This document shows positions 50,314 to 58,124 of a DNA stretch of 64,000 nt, one piece after another. Position 1 is the first letter of the stretch, and each line of letters begins with the position of its first letter. Position numbers and translations under genes: made by a program. A model generated the notes under the pieces. The model was not told the DNA's origin, ran no database searches, and was given only the letters and a program-made list of their open reading frames with translations. Origin of the DNA: Atlantibacter hermannii (lineage in GTDB: Bacteria; Pseudomonadota; Gammaproteobacteria; Enterobacterales; Enterobacteriaceae); NCBI RefSeq assembly GCF_009907385.1, contig NZ_JAAATR010000018.1, forward strand, positions 124,001-188,000, read 5' to 3'.

Positions 50314-50742
50314 TTAAAAATCGTCTGAGGTGAATGAAGAAACGGGCACGGCCTTAATCAGCGTCGGCTGCGTCATTTCCAGTAACAGCGCGGCGGCGGC
50401 GTGAACATCGGTTAGCGGGGCTACCTCGTCGCTAAGCAGCAGCATCGGGAAATTCACCCCGGCGACCACGGCGACCGGCGGTACACCGTCCGGGGAAAAC
50501 GCGTAATGGCAGGCGACGTTCCACGGCGTGCCGCTTTGCATATCGCACAGCACCAGCACGCCGTCCGCGCCCTCACGCGCCAGGGCCATTACCGCCGCGA
50601 AATCCTGTTTAAATCCTTCAATACCGCGCTGTTCATCCAGCGTGACCGCCTGCACGTGCGGCAGTTCGCCGTATACCATGCGGCTGCTTTCCAGCAGTGC
50701 CTGGGCGAGCGGTCCGTGGCTGGCGACTATAAAATGAATCAT
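50314..50742 (-). CDS. PTS mannose/fructose/sorbose family IIA component
   Basis: Phosphotransfer subunit IIA, 142 residues. The active histidine is His9 in HFIVASHGPLAQALLESSRMVYG; VLVLCDMQSGTPWNVACHYAF is the second conserved block. It is phosphorylated by HPr. The gene lies two bases after the isomerase gene (50745), in the same transcript. Confidence 0.92.
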   Translation of the reverse strand: MIHFIVASHGPLAQALLESSRMVYGELPHVQAVTLDEQRGIEGFKQDFAAVMALAREGADGVLVLCDMQSGTPWNVACHYAFSPDGVPPVAVVAGVNFPMLLLSDEVAPLTDVHAAAALLLEMTQPTLIKAVPVSSFTSDDF

Positions 50743-50744
50743 GA

Positions 50745-52493
50745 TTACCCCCTTACCCAGGCTTTGACCGTCGCCAGCGTTTGTCCGACGCTTTCACCCC
50801 AGGGCGAAATGCGGTATTCGCCCACGGCGGCGGGCACGATAAAGGTTTCGGCGTAGTGCACGATATAGGGTTCAAATGCGCCGGTTGGGCTGTCCACCCG
50901 CGCTTCCGCCCCTTCCACCAGATTGAGCACATTAACGCCGCCGTGGGTGTGGTGAGTAACCGGCGCGCTAAACCAGTGGCGGCGAGTTTCGATAAATTCC
51001 CGCTCGTGCAGGCCGGTGCGTTCTTCGCGCCAGCCGTCGCCCTGGGCGATGGGCTCGATCCGGTTCACCAGATGTTTTTCCACCCAACGGGTGTCACGCT
51101 GCCAGTCAATCACCTGGGCGCCATGCTCCAGGTGCACCGGGCGCGGCAGACCGTCCAGCCCCAGGCGGCCCCAGTCCCACAGTTTGAAGGTGAAAATATA
51201 CGGCGTGGCGCTGATCTCCAGCACCAGGGTGCCTTTACCGGAACAGTGCACGGTCCCGGCGGGGATCAGGAAGTGATCGTGCTTGCGCGCCGGGATCTGA
51301 TTCACGAAGCGCTGGTCGTCAAACGGCTTCTCTCCGCGCTGGGCGGCGTGCAGATCGTCCAGCATCGCCTGCGGCTGGGTGCCGGTTTGCGTCCCCAGAT
51401 ACACCACCGCGCCCGGCTCTGCGTCGAGGATGTAATAACTTTCATCCTGGGTGTAATGCATACCGAACTGCTGCTGAATGTATTCCGTCAGCGGATGGAC
51501 CTGAAAACTCAGATTCTGGCCATCCATGGTGTCGAGAAAGTCGAAGCGGATCGGGAATTCGGCCCCAAACCGGGCGTGGACTTTTTCACCCAATAAGGGA
51601 CGCGGCTGTAATAACACCACATCCTGAGAGGGGATCTCGATCCGCACTGCGCCGAAGCGCAAGAACAGGCTGTTTTCCTCGGGCACACAGTCAAAACACC
51701 ATGCGTAATTCGCCGCAGAGGGATCGAGATCGAATTGCTGTTTCATCCACTGGCCGCCCCACACGCCAGGGTCGAAGAAGGGCACCACGCGAAACGGCTG
51801 GCGGGTCGCTTGCTCAAGACCGGCGCGCAGCGCATCGCCGCTGACCAGGTTTGGCCGATCTTTCTGCGTAGTATCCAGCACAAAGTCAGCTCGCTTCAGC
51901 AGCGGCGTTTTATGGCGGTCAAACACCCGCCATTCAATGAAGAAGGCGCGTTTGTAGCGGCGAAGCATGTCTTCATGCTGGTTTTCAACGCCCCAGTTGC
52001 CGAGTTCGCCGCTGCGCATCCGCTGCTGGATTTCCCAGCGCGCCAGATCGGCATAGACCAGCACATCACCCGGATGCACCAGCGCCGCGCCGGGGCCGTA
52101 AATCACCACCAGACCCTGCTCAACGCGCTCAACATCCTGACGCAGTTGCGCCAGCCGCTGCGCAGAGAAGAATTCAGGCAACTGGTGGCATGAGAGCACG
52201 CCAAACACCCGATCGTCTGTGAGATTGCGGGCCAGCAGGTCGTGCAAATGCGCTTCATCCAGCCGGGCGGTTTCCGCATTGAGGGTTAGCTGCGGCGCGA
52301 GCCGGGGCAGCAGTTGTTTTTCCAGTTCCGCCAGTCTGACGCCGGGATAACAGTCAATCACCAGTACCGTTTTCCCCTGGTCGGGACGCTTCGCGTTTAG
52401 CGCGGCAACGATGTCATCCCATCCCTGCCAGGCCTGATTTTCAAAACCCGAAACCGTGATTTCCGGGTATTTATCATAGGCTGTCTGTTTCAT
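50745..52493 (-). CDS. Class I mannose-6-phosphate isomerase-like protein with N-terminal extra domain
   Basis: First gene of the PTS operon, 582 residues. The C-terminal part (about 230-582) is a type I phosphomannose isomerase: LSFQVHPLTEYIQ (Gln and His metal ligands), DESYYIL (Glu), FLIPAGTVHCSG (His) and LVLEISATPYIFTFKLWDWGR. ManA is about 390 residues, so roughly 220 residues are extra. These contain TVLVIDCYPGVRLAELEKQL and GLVVIYGPGAALVHPGDVLVYADLARWEIQQRMRSG, arranged like a P-loop kinase of the uridine-kinase type but without the Walker A Lys-Ser/Thr. The ATG at 52493 is chosen because GGGAG lies five bases upstream; an ATG at 52505 has no such site. It probably isomerises the PTS product. 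Confidence 0.82.
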   Translation of the reverse strand: MKQTAYDKYPEITVSGFENQAWQGWDDIVAALNAKRPDQGKTVLVIDCYPGVRLAELEKQLLPRLAPQLTLNAETARLDEAHLHDLLARNLTDDRVFGVLSCHQLPEFFSAQRLAQLRQDVERVEQGLVVIYGPGAALVHPGDVLVYADLARWEIQQRMRSGELGNWGVENQHEDMLRRYKRAFFIEWRVFDRHKTPLLKRADFVLDTTQKDRPNLVSGDALRAGLEQATRQPFRVVPFFDPGVWGGQWMKQQFDLDPSAANYAWCFDCVPEENSLFLRFGAVRIEIPSQDVVLLQPRPLLGEKVHARFGAEFPIRFDFLDTMDGQNLSFQVHPLTEYIQQQFGMHYTQDESYYILDAEPGAVVYLGTQTGTQPQAMLDDLHAAQRGEKPFDDQRFVNQIPARKHDHFLIPAGTVHCSGKGTLVLEISATPYIFTFKLWDWGRLGLDGLPRPVHLEHGAQVIDWQRDTRWVEKHLVNRIEPIAQGDGWREERTGLHEREFIETRRHWFSAPVTHHTHGGVNVLNLVEGAEARVDSPTGAFEPYIVHYAETFIVPAAVGEYRISPWGESVGQTLATVKAWVRG

Positions 52494-52518
52494 ATGCTCT
52501 CCCATAATTCTTGCTAAA

Positions 52519-52535
52519 AGATTAATCGATTAACC
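52519..52535. promoter_or_regulatory. LacI-type operator 2 (isomerase-PTS operon)
   Basis: AGATTAATCGATTAACC, the exact reverse complement of operator 1, with the palindrome TTAATCGATTAA at 52522-52533. It lies about 26 bases upstream of the isomerase-PTS start codon, where a repressor would block the leftward promoter. A related spaced repeat GGTTAA-N5-TTAACC lies at 52551-52567. Confidence 0.8.
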
Positions 52536-52606
52536 GATTCTGGGAAGAGTGGTTAACGCGATTAACCCGCCATTTATGGCAACAACACGTCGTTTATGGG
52601 CGGTGT

Positions 52607-52622
52607 TGTGAAACATCTCACA
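52607..52622. promoter_or_regulatory. CRP-binding site, perfect half-sites
   Basis: TGTGA-AACATC-TCACA matches the cAMP-CRP consensus TGTGA-N6-TCACA exactly. It lies between operators 2 and 3 in the divergent promoter region, so glucose-controlled activation of the PTS operon, and possibly of the regulator gene, is likely. Confidence 0.82.
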
Positions 52623-52641
52623 GGATAAAGTGCAAAAAACA

Positions 52642-52658
52642 GGTTATTCGATTAATCT
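52642..52658. promoter_or_regulatory. LacI-type operator 3 (regulator gene)
   Basis: GGTTATTCGATTAATCT differs from operator 1 at a single base. It lies 22 bases upstream of the regulator start codon, the position expected for autorepression. Confidence 0.72.
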
Positions 52659-52680
52659 GTTGGCAGACAGAGGAGGATGC

Positions 52681-53706
52681 ATGACGACAGTCACACTGGC
52701 GCAGGTCGCCGCACGTGCGGGTGTTTCCACCGCGACCGTTTCTATGGTGCTGCGCAACCGGGGACGGATTTCACAGGCTACCCGGGAGCGGGTGCTGCAC
52801 GCGCTGGATGAGTCCGGTTATGTTTACAACCAGACCGCAGCGAATTTACGCAACCGTAGCAGCAATCAGGTCGGGCTACTGCTGCACGACATCACTAACC
52901 CGTTTTACAGTGAGATGACCGCCGGGCTAAGTCACGAAATGGAGCGCCACGATCTGCTGCTGTTTCTCGCTAACAGCGAAGAATCTGGCGAGCGCCAGCA
53001 GCGGTTTGTTGATTCACTGATGCGCAACAACGCCTGCGGCATGGTACTGTGCGCCGCGCGCGACACGCCGCAGGCTTTTTTTGACGCGCTGAAGCGGCGC
53101 AATATTCCGGTGATCCTGACGGTGCGTAGTTTTGGGGATGCGGATTTCGATTACGTCGGCACTGATAACTTTTTCGGCACCCAGCTGGCTACCGCGCATC
53201 TGCTAAAACTGGGCCACCGGCATATCGCGTTTATCGGCGGCAGCCATAATTCCGGCACCCGCGCCCAGCGTATCGGCGGTTTTACCAGCAAGCTGATTGA
53301 GCATGGCCTGTCGCCGAAGCCGGAATGGATTGTCGCCTCGCAGGCCAGCCAGAGCGATGGCGCGCGGGTCGCGGAAACATTGTTGACCGCATATCCACAA
53401 ATAACCGCCGCCGTGTGCTATCAGGACATTGTGGCGCTTGGCGTGATGCAGGCGCTGCGAAAAATGGGCCGCACGCCAGGCCCGGATTTTGCGCTGGTGG
53501 GATTTGACGATATCACCGAGGCGGCCCTGGTGCAGCCCGCGTTAACCACGGTATCGGTGGCGGCGAAAGAGATTGGCCGTAAAGCGGGGGAGTTGCTGTA
53601 CAGCCGTATTCAGGGGAACGATGAACCGCCGAAGCGGATCATTTTACCGCCCGCGCTGGTGATCCGGGGCTCCTGCGGATCCCATCCGGTCAGCGGGGCG
53701 GAATAA
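52681..53706 (+). CDS. LacI/MalI-family transcriptional regulator of the sugar cluster
   Basis: LacI-type repressor, 341 residues. The N-terminal helix-turn-helix and hinge are VTLAQVAARAGVSTATVSMVLRNRGRISQATRERVLHALDESGYVYNQTAANLR. The effector domain (VGLLLHDITNPFYSEMTAGLSHEMERHDLLLFLANSEES..., VGFDDITEAALVQPALTTVSV) is closest in style to E. coli MalI. The ATG at 52681 has an excellent AGGAGG six bases upstream; the frame is open 17 codons further, but those lie in operator 3. It is divergent from the isomerase-PTS operon and most likely controls it and the cupin operon through the shared 17-bp operators. Effector unknown, presumably a sugar or sugar phosphate. Confidence 0.9.
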   Translation: MTTVTLAQVAARAGVSTATVSMVLRNRGRISQATRERVLHALDESGYVYNQTAANLRNRSSNQVGLLLHDITNPFYSEMTAGLSHEMERHDLLLFLANSEESGERQQRFVDSLMRNNACGMVLCAARDTPQAFFDALKRRNIPVILTVRSFGDADFDYVGTDNFFGTQLATAHLLKLGHRHIAFIGGSHNSGTRAQRIGGFTSKLIEHGLSPKPEWIVASQASQSDGARVAETLLTAYPQITAAVCYQDIVALGVMQALRKMGRTPGPDFALVGFDDITEAALVQPALTTVSVAAKEIGRKAGELLYSRIQGNDEPPKRIILPPALVIRGSCGSHPVSGAE

Positions 53707-53712
53707 ACGCGG

Positions 53713-54096
53713 TCACGCCACCAGTTCAATCAGGTTGCCATCGGGATCGCGGATCACCGCCTCGTAAAATCCGTCCCCGGTGGTACGCGGCGGGCTGACC
53801 AGAATGCCGGCTTGCGCGGCACGATCGGCCATGGCGTCAACTTCCTGTTTCGCGCCGACGTTAACGGCGATATGCGCCCATCCCGTCAGCTCCTGGCCGT
53901 TTGGCCCATCGCCCAGTTCGGGCAGGGTCATTAATTCGATGGTCGGGCCGTCGGGCAGGCTGATGAAATACGACTGAAATCCCGGTCGGTTTTTACTGGC
54001 GTACAGTGCGTTGCTGACGCCGCCAAACATCTCGCGCCAGAATGCCTGCTGCGCCGCCAGGTCGCGCGTCCAGAGCGCTACGTGTGCAATTTTCAT
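53713..54096 (-). CDS. VOC (glyoxalase/bleomycin-resistance fold) family protein
   Basis: Small vicinal-oxygen-chelate protein, 127 residues, a single lactoylglutathione-lyase-like domain: MKIAHVALWTRDLAAQQAFWREMFGG at the start (metal-ligand His5), GWAHIAVNVG in the middle and GDGFYEAVIRDPDGNLIELVA at the end (metal-ligand Glu). The reaction is unknown; homologues include glyoxalase I and dioxygenases. Its ATG overlaps the stop of the MFS gene by four bases, so the two are co-expressed. It converges with the LacI gene, with six bases between them. Confidence 0.85.
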   Translation of the reverse strand: MKIAHVALWTRDLAAQQAFWREMFGGVSNALYASKNRPGFQSYFISLPDGPTIELMTLPELGDGPNGQELTGWAHIAVNVGAKQEVDAMADRAAQAGILVSPPRTTGDGFYEAVIRDPDGNLIELVA

Positions 54097-55256
54097 GAGT
54101 TCTCCGCCGTGACGGCCTGATGTCCAAGGTTAAGGGTAAGAGAGAGCGCGCCGACCATCAGCATCAGCACCATGATTAGCGAGAACGCGAAAGACAGTGA
54201 GCTGAAATGCGCCACATAGCCGATAAACGCGGGGCCGCTGAGTACGCCCAGATAGCCCAGAGTCGTGATGGCCGGAACCGCCGCCGCCTGCGGCATCACG
54301 GTCTGGCGACCTACTGCTGAGAACATCACCGGCACGATATTGGCGCAGCCCGCGCCCACCAGCACATAGCCCAGCAGCGACAACTCCCAGGAGGGAATAT
54401 AAGTTACCAGCGCCAGGCCGACTGCCGCGATAATCGACCCGCCCAATACGACGGGCAGGCGTCCCAGCCGGGCGATAATGCGGTCGCCGGTTAATCTGAA
54501 CAGGGTCATGGCGATGGCGAAGCAGGTATAGCCCAGCCCGCCGAGGGTTGCCGGGATATTGCGCACGTCGGTCAGGTAGACGGCGCTCCAGTCCAGCACC
54601 GTGCCTTCGGTCAGGAACACGGCAAAGCAGACGATCCCCAGCAACAGTACCGCGCCGCGGGGAATGGCAAACGCCGGGCCTTCTGAAGGATTGGCGTAGT
54701 CGAGCAATCCGGAGCGGCTAATAAACGTCATCACAATCACCGCCAGGGTGACCAGCAAAGTGCCGGTAAAAATCGTCATCCCCAGCGTGAGCAGCAGCGT
54801 CAGAAAACCCGCCCCGGCAATCCCGCCCACGCTGTACATGCCGTGGAACCCGGACATCACCGGCACCGGCGATGCTTTCTCTACCAGGATGGCCTGAATG
54901 TTCATGGCGCAGTCGGTCACGCCCACGCCGACGCCAAACAGCAGCAGCACGCCCGCCAGCAGCAGCGGATCGTTAATCACCGACAGCAGGGGGGTGGTCA
55001 ACACAATAAACCCGACGGCGCTGAGGATCACGCGGCGGCAGCCGAATTTACTGGTCAACAGGCCGGTTACCGGCATCGCAATCAGCGCGCCCACACCAAG
55101 GCACAGCAACAGCGTACCCAGCGTGGCCTCGTTGACGCCGGTATTACTGCGGGCGAACGGCACGATCACCGCCCAGGCCGCCGTAACAAATCCGGCAATA
55201 AAGAAAACAAGGCGAGTCGCAAATGCCGATGAAACGCCGGAACGATGTTGGGACAT
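54093..55256 (-). CDS. MFS transporter, YbjJ-like
   Basis: Major facilitator superfamily protein, 387 residues, about twelve membrane helices. Recognisable parts are RLVFFIAGFVTAAWAVIVPFARSNTGVNEATLGTLLLCLGVGALIAMPVTGLL at the N-terminus, GVGVTDCAMNIQAILVEKASPVPVMSGFHGMYSVGGIAGAG and TTLGYLGVLSGPAFIGYVAHF. These fit the YbjJ/fucose-permease-like group; the substrate is unknown. I choose the ATG at 55254-55256, with AGAGG seven bases upstream; a TTG further up only extends into the promoter. Divergent from the DeoR gene at 55368. Confidence 0.83.
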   Translation of the reverse strand: MSQHRSGVSSAFATRLVFFIAGFVTAAWAVIVPFARSNTGVNEATLGTLLLCLGVGALIAMPVTGLLTSKFGCRRVILSAVGFIVLTTPLLSVINDPLLLAGVLLLFGVGVGVTDCAMNIQAILVEKASPVPVMSGFHGMYSVGGIAGAGFLTLLLTLGMTIFTGTLLVTLAVIVMTFISRSGLLDYANPSEGPAFAIPRGAVLLLGIVCFAVFLTEGTVLDWSAVYLTDVRNIPATLGGLGYTCFAIAMTLFRLTGDRIIARLGRLPVVLGGSIIAAVGLALVTYIPSWELSLLGYVLVGAGCANIVPVMFSAVGRQTVMPQAAAVPAITTLGYLGVLSGPAFIGYVAHFSSLSFAFSLIMVLMLMVGALSLTLNLGHQAVTAENS

Positions 55257-55326
55257 GTGGATCCTCTTCAAATTTCATATTCAATCAGGCCGGATGCCGT
55301 TGACAGCAGGGGCCGGGTTGCAGGAC

Positions 55327-55380
55327 TATGCTCACTATAGCTCGTTTATGATAATTTAAGGGTTTATATGCTCGATTATG
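55327..55380. promoter_or_regulatory. Repeated GCTC-type motifs, candidate DeoR operators
   Basis: Three related short motifs lie in the divergent interval: TATGCTCACTAT (55327), TAGCTCGTTTATG (55338) and TATGCTCGATTATG (55367, spanning the DeoR start codon). DeoR-family proteins often bind such short direct repeats. Assignment is an inference. Confidence 0.4.
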
Positions 55381-56138
55381 CAGCTTTCCCGGAGCAGCGA
55401 CAAGCGCTGATCCGCCAGACCCTGCAACAACATGGCCGCGCGATCTGTAGCGATCTCGCCGTGCAGTTACAGGTTTCGGAGCATACTATTCGCCGCGATC
55501 TGCACGAACTCAGCAAAGAGGGGATCTGCAAAAAGGTTTACGGCGGCGCGGTATTACAATTGCAGGATGGTGAAAACTTCACGCACCGAAAAGCGCACCA
55601 TCACGCAGAAAAAGGCCTGCTGGCGCAGCGCTGTGCCCAACTGGTGAAAAACGGCACCTGTATTTTTATTGATGCCGGGACCACCAACCTGGCGATGGCG
55701 TCCGTTTTACCGGACGATCTTCAGTTCACCGTGGTCACCAACGCGCCGGATATCGCCGCAGTGCTGTTAAAACATCCGCTGATTGACGTGATTATGCTGG
55801 GCGGGCAAATCCAGAAAAATATGGGCGGCTGCGTGGGTAGCCACGCGCTGGATCAGCTAAAAACCATTATTTTCGACCAGGCATTTATTGGCGGGTGCGC
55901 CATGAGCCCGGAGACCGGGCTGACCGGTTTTGATTATGCCGATTGCGAATTCAAAAAAGCGGCGATCCGCCAAAGCAATCAAACCATCGTGGCGCTGACG
56001 GCGAATAAAATTCCCGGCATCGCCCGTTTTACCGTGGCCCGCTGCGATGAGATTGACGTGCTGGTGGTGGAGGAGACGCTGAGCGATGGGGTGCGTAAGG
56101 CATTTGAGCTTCAAGAAATTATTCTTGTTACTGCATAG
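55368..56138 (+). CDS. DeoR family transcriptional regulator
   Basis: DeoR/GlpR-type regulator, 256 residues, the family length. The helix-turn-helix is RQALIRQTLQQHGRAICSDLAVQLQVSEHTIRRDLHELSKEGICKKVYGGAV (about 10-63). The sensor domain has FIDAGTTNLAMASVLP, the VTNAPDIAAVLL strand, GGQIQKNMGGCVGSHALDQL and AFIGGCAMSPETGLTGFDYADCEFKKAAI, the usual sugar-phosphate pocket. Divergent from the MFS-VOC pair and their probable regulator. Confidence 0.9.
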   Translation: MLDYAAFPEQRQALIRQTLQQHGRAICSDLAVQLQVSEHTIRRDLHELSKEGICKKVYGGAVLQLQDGENFTHRKAHHHAEKGLLAQRCAQLVKNGTCIFIDAGTTNLAMASVLPDDLQFTVVTNAPDIAAVLLKHPLIDVIMLGGQIQKNMGGCVGSHALDQLKTIIFDQAFIGGCAMSPETGLTGFDYADCEFKKAAIRQSNQTIVALTANKIPGIARFTVARCDEIDVLVVEETLSDGVRKAFELQEIILVTA

Positions 56139-56177
56139 ATATGCCCTGACTCCAATAAATACGTATATTATCAGCTA

Positions 56178-56378
56178 TCATAATCCGTTTAATAAGAGCC
56201 TCACTAATTTATTAATTATGATTACCAGAGAGGTTAAAGTAAGTAAGGTAATGATAAAATTAGATAATTCTTTCGGGAGCGCGTACCATGTTGTGAATGC
56301 TACGCAGGAGCCGCTTAGTAATGAAGCTCCAATAAATAAGCCTGCCAACGTCGCAATTATTTTCATTATCGAAGTCAT
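56178..56378 (-). CDS. Small putative membrane protein
   Basis: A 66-residue frame with two hydrophobic stretches (about residues 5-27, MKIIATLAGLFIGASLLS..., and 40-60, FIITLLTLTSLVIIINKLV) separated by a short polar loop. A strong ribosome-binding site (AAAGGAAG, six bases before the ATG) supports expression. I do not recognise the family. Base composition is much more AT-rich than the flanking genes, suggesting recent acquisition. It lies between the DeoR gene and the end of the cellulose operon. Confidence 0.6.
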   Translation of the reverse strand: MTSIMKIIATLAGLFIGASLLSGSCVAFTTWYALPKELSNFIITLLTLTSLVIIINKLVRLLLNGL

Positions 56379-56650
56379 TAAATCTTCCTTTTATCTTCAT
56401 GATCGTTGTTGCTTAACGCTCACTAGTTAAAGCAACTCATATTAAGTAAATCTCCAGGGAGTTGCTGCCCCATAGCATCTTTTTAAAAGAATTAGCGTCT
56501 TGTCTATGAGATAAGCTTAATATTACTGATTTAAAGGCGATATGAAAAAAAGGGTGTGTCTTATTTTGTATAGATAAAAAATAATTCACTGTTTTTGAGT
56601 AAGGGATCGCGCTTACCGGTCAAAAGCCGTCAGTAAGCGCGGTATTCCCG
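56379..56650. other. AT-rich intergenic DNA before the bcs operon end
   Basis: About 270 bases with no gene I can support. It contains an inverted repeat GCGCTTAC / GTAAGCGC at 56609-56640, just beyond the bcsZ-like stop, which may be a weak terminator for the cellulose operon, though no T-run follows it on the minus strand. Confidence 0.5.
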
Positions 56651-57646
56651 TTAGCGAGCCGCCAGGCTGACCAGCATTTTCAGGCTGGCGGAGTAATAAT
56701 CTTCCTGGGCGGTGATTTGCGGTTCGCCTTTCGGCAGTTGCCCCAGCACGAGATCGCGCACCGCCAGAATGCCGCCGTCCATCATATACGGAGCAGGATC
56801 GTTAGTGGTCACGTTGATCCAGGCAGGGGTCTGGGTACGTGAATACTGGCCCCAGAACGCTTTGTACGGCTCCAGCAGCGGGCTTTGCGGCGCATACCAT
56901 TTCACATACAGCGGCACGCGGATGGCATCGTAGCTAAAGCGCGCGGGCCACTGTCTGGCGGGAGTTATTCGCCCGTCGGCATACAGCGATACCCAGTCCG
57001 CCGGGAGCTGTCCGTTGCCAAAACGCATTTTTCCCAGCAGTTTCTGGCCGTCGTTGATGAGATCTTTCCAGACCATTAAATGGCTGCGATTGCCTAAATC
57101 ACGCCACGCCGGGAAGACAAAGTACGACGGGTTGAGGTTGATATTGCTGTTGAGATTAAACCCGTTCGCCCCGGGCAGCATCACTTTGTAGCCCGCGTAG
57201 CTGATCACGTTATGGGCGACAATCGCTTTAGCGATGGCGTCCGAGGCGCTGAGATAGTCGTTATTGCGCCACTTCTCGCCCGCTTTCAACAGCGCCCAGG
57301 CGATAAAGGTATCGCCATCGGTGGCATTGTTTTTATCGGTGATCGGCTGGGCTTCTACCGGGTTATAGCGCCAGTAGAACAGGCCATTATCCGGGTTCTT
57401 TAAGGTTTTGTTGGTCCATCCCCAAATTTTGTCGAAGCTGGCGCGGTCATCGTTCATTACCGCCATCATCATGGCAAAACCCTGGCCTTCGGTGTGGCTG
57501 ACGCTGTTATTGCCGGTATCGATAATGCGCCCGTCGGGCATTAAAAACCGCGCTTTATAACTGTCCCACGCGCTGCCGGCCAGCGCGCACTGGCTGGTCA
57601 GCAACACCATCATGGCCACAAACAGCGTTTTGCATCGCTGCAACAT
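56651..57646 (-). CDS. bcsZ: Glycoside hydrolase family 8 endo-glucanase of cellulose operon
   Basis: Secreted endo-1,4-beta-glucanase associated with cellulose synthesis, 331 residues (E. coli BcsZ 368). A signal peptide (LFVAMMVLLTSQCALA) precedes the GH8 alpha-barrel. The general acid lies in SHTEGQGFAMMMAVMNDDRASFDKIWGWT; ATDGDTFIAWALLKAGEKW and FSYDAIRVPLYVKW hold conserved acidic residues. Sequence similarity to E. coli BcsZ is only moderate, so it looks closer to the CMCax/GH8 enzymes of BcsD-type operons. It begins nine bases after bcsD and ends the operon. Confidence 0.88.
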   Translation of the reverse strand: MLQRCKTLFVAMMVLLTSQCALAGSAWDSYKARFLMPDGRIIDTGNNSVSHTEGQGFAMMMAVMNDDRASFDKIWGWTNKTLKNPDNGLFYWRYNPVEAQPITDKNNATDGDTFIAWALLKAGEKWRNNDYLSASDAIAKAIVAHNVISYAGYKVMLPGANGFNLNSNINLNPSYFVFPAWRDLGNRSHLMVWKDLINDGQKLLGKMRFGNGQLPADWVSLYADGRITPARQWPARFSYDAIRVPLYVKWYAPQSPLLEPYKAFWGQYSRTQTPAWINVTTNDPAPYMMDGGILAVRDLVLGQLPKGEPQITAQEDYYSASLKMLVSLAAR

Positions 57647-57655
57647 GCATTCACC

Positions 57656-58123
57656 TCATCGGCTATTTTGATATCTGAAATGGACCTCAGTGGCCGACGG
57701 CGCGGCTTCGCGCCATAACGACACCGTGGGTTTCCCCCCCTGAGACTGCAACCAGCGCGCGTATAATCCCTCCAGAACGGCGCTCATCGCGCTGCTCCAG
57801 GCCGCTTGTCTGGCTTCATCGGGGGGAGTGGGTAACGCCCTGTGACGAATAAGCAGGGCGGTTTCGCTGGCTTCGATATCAATATACCCCCAGTTGAAAT
57901 CCGCAAGTTGCTTATTTATCGCCAGTTCCAGTTCACCTACCGTATTTGATAGCGCCAGCGGAAATCGCTTGCCAAGATCGTCGCCCATCTGCGTCAGGAA
58001 GGCGTGACTCTGGGATTCGCCCACGTTCGCCACCATGTTTTCGACCATGGTATGAAGCAGTGCAAACCATCCTGACTGGGTTTGTTGATTCTGGAAATAC
58101 TGCAAAAGTTGTGCGTCATTCAT
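57656..58123 (-). CDS. bcsD: Cellulose synthase subunit D
   Basis: BcsD family protein, 155 residues, known from Komagataeibacter, where a ring in the periplasm helps crystalline cellulose packing. The start is the ATG of MNDAQLLQYFQNQQTQSGWFALLHTMVENM at 58123, one base after the bcsC stop; the frame is open 21 codons further upstream inside bcsC. Conserved segments are QMGDDLGKRFPLALSNTVGELELAINKQL and FNWGYIDIEASETALLIRHRALP. E. coli operons lack this gene, so its presence marks a different bcs operon type. Confidence 0.88.
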   Translation of the reverse strand: MNDAQLLQYFQNQQTQSGWFALLHTMVENMVANVGESQSHAFLTQMGDDLGKRFPLALSNTVGELELAINKQLADFNWGYIDIEASETALLIRHRALPTPPDEARQAAWSSAMSAVLEGLYARWLQSQGGKPTVSLWREAAPSATEVHFRYQNSR

Positions 58124-58124
58124 C

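Noticed and set aside
56086-56430. A 114-codon plus-strand frame overlapping the end of the DeoR gene and the small membrane ORF.
   Set aside because: No ribosome-binding site, overlaps the DeoR C-terminus, and the opposite-strand 66-residue frame has a much better start signal.
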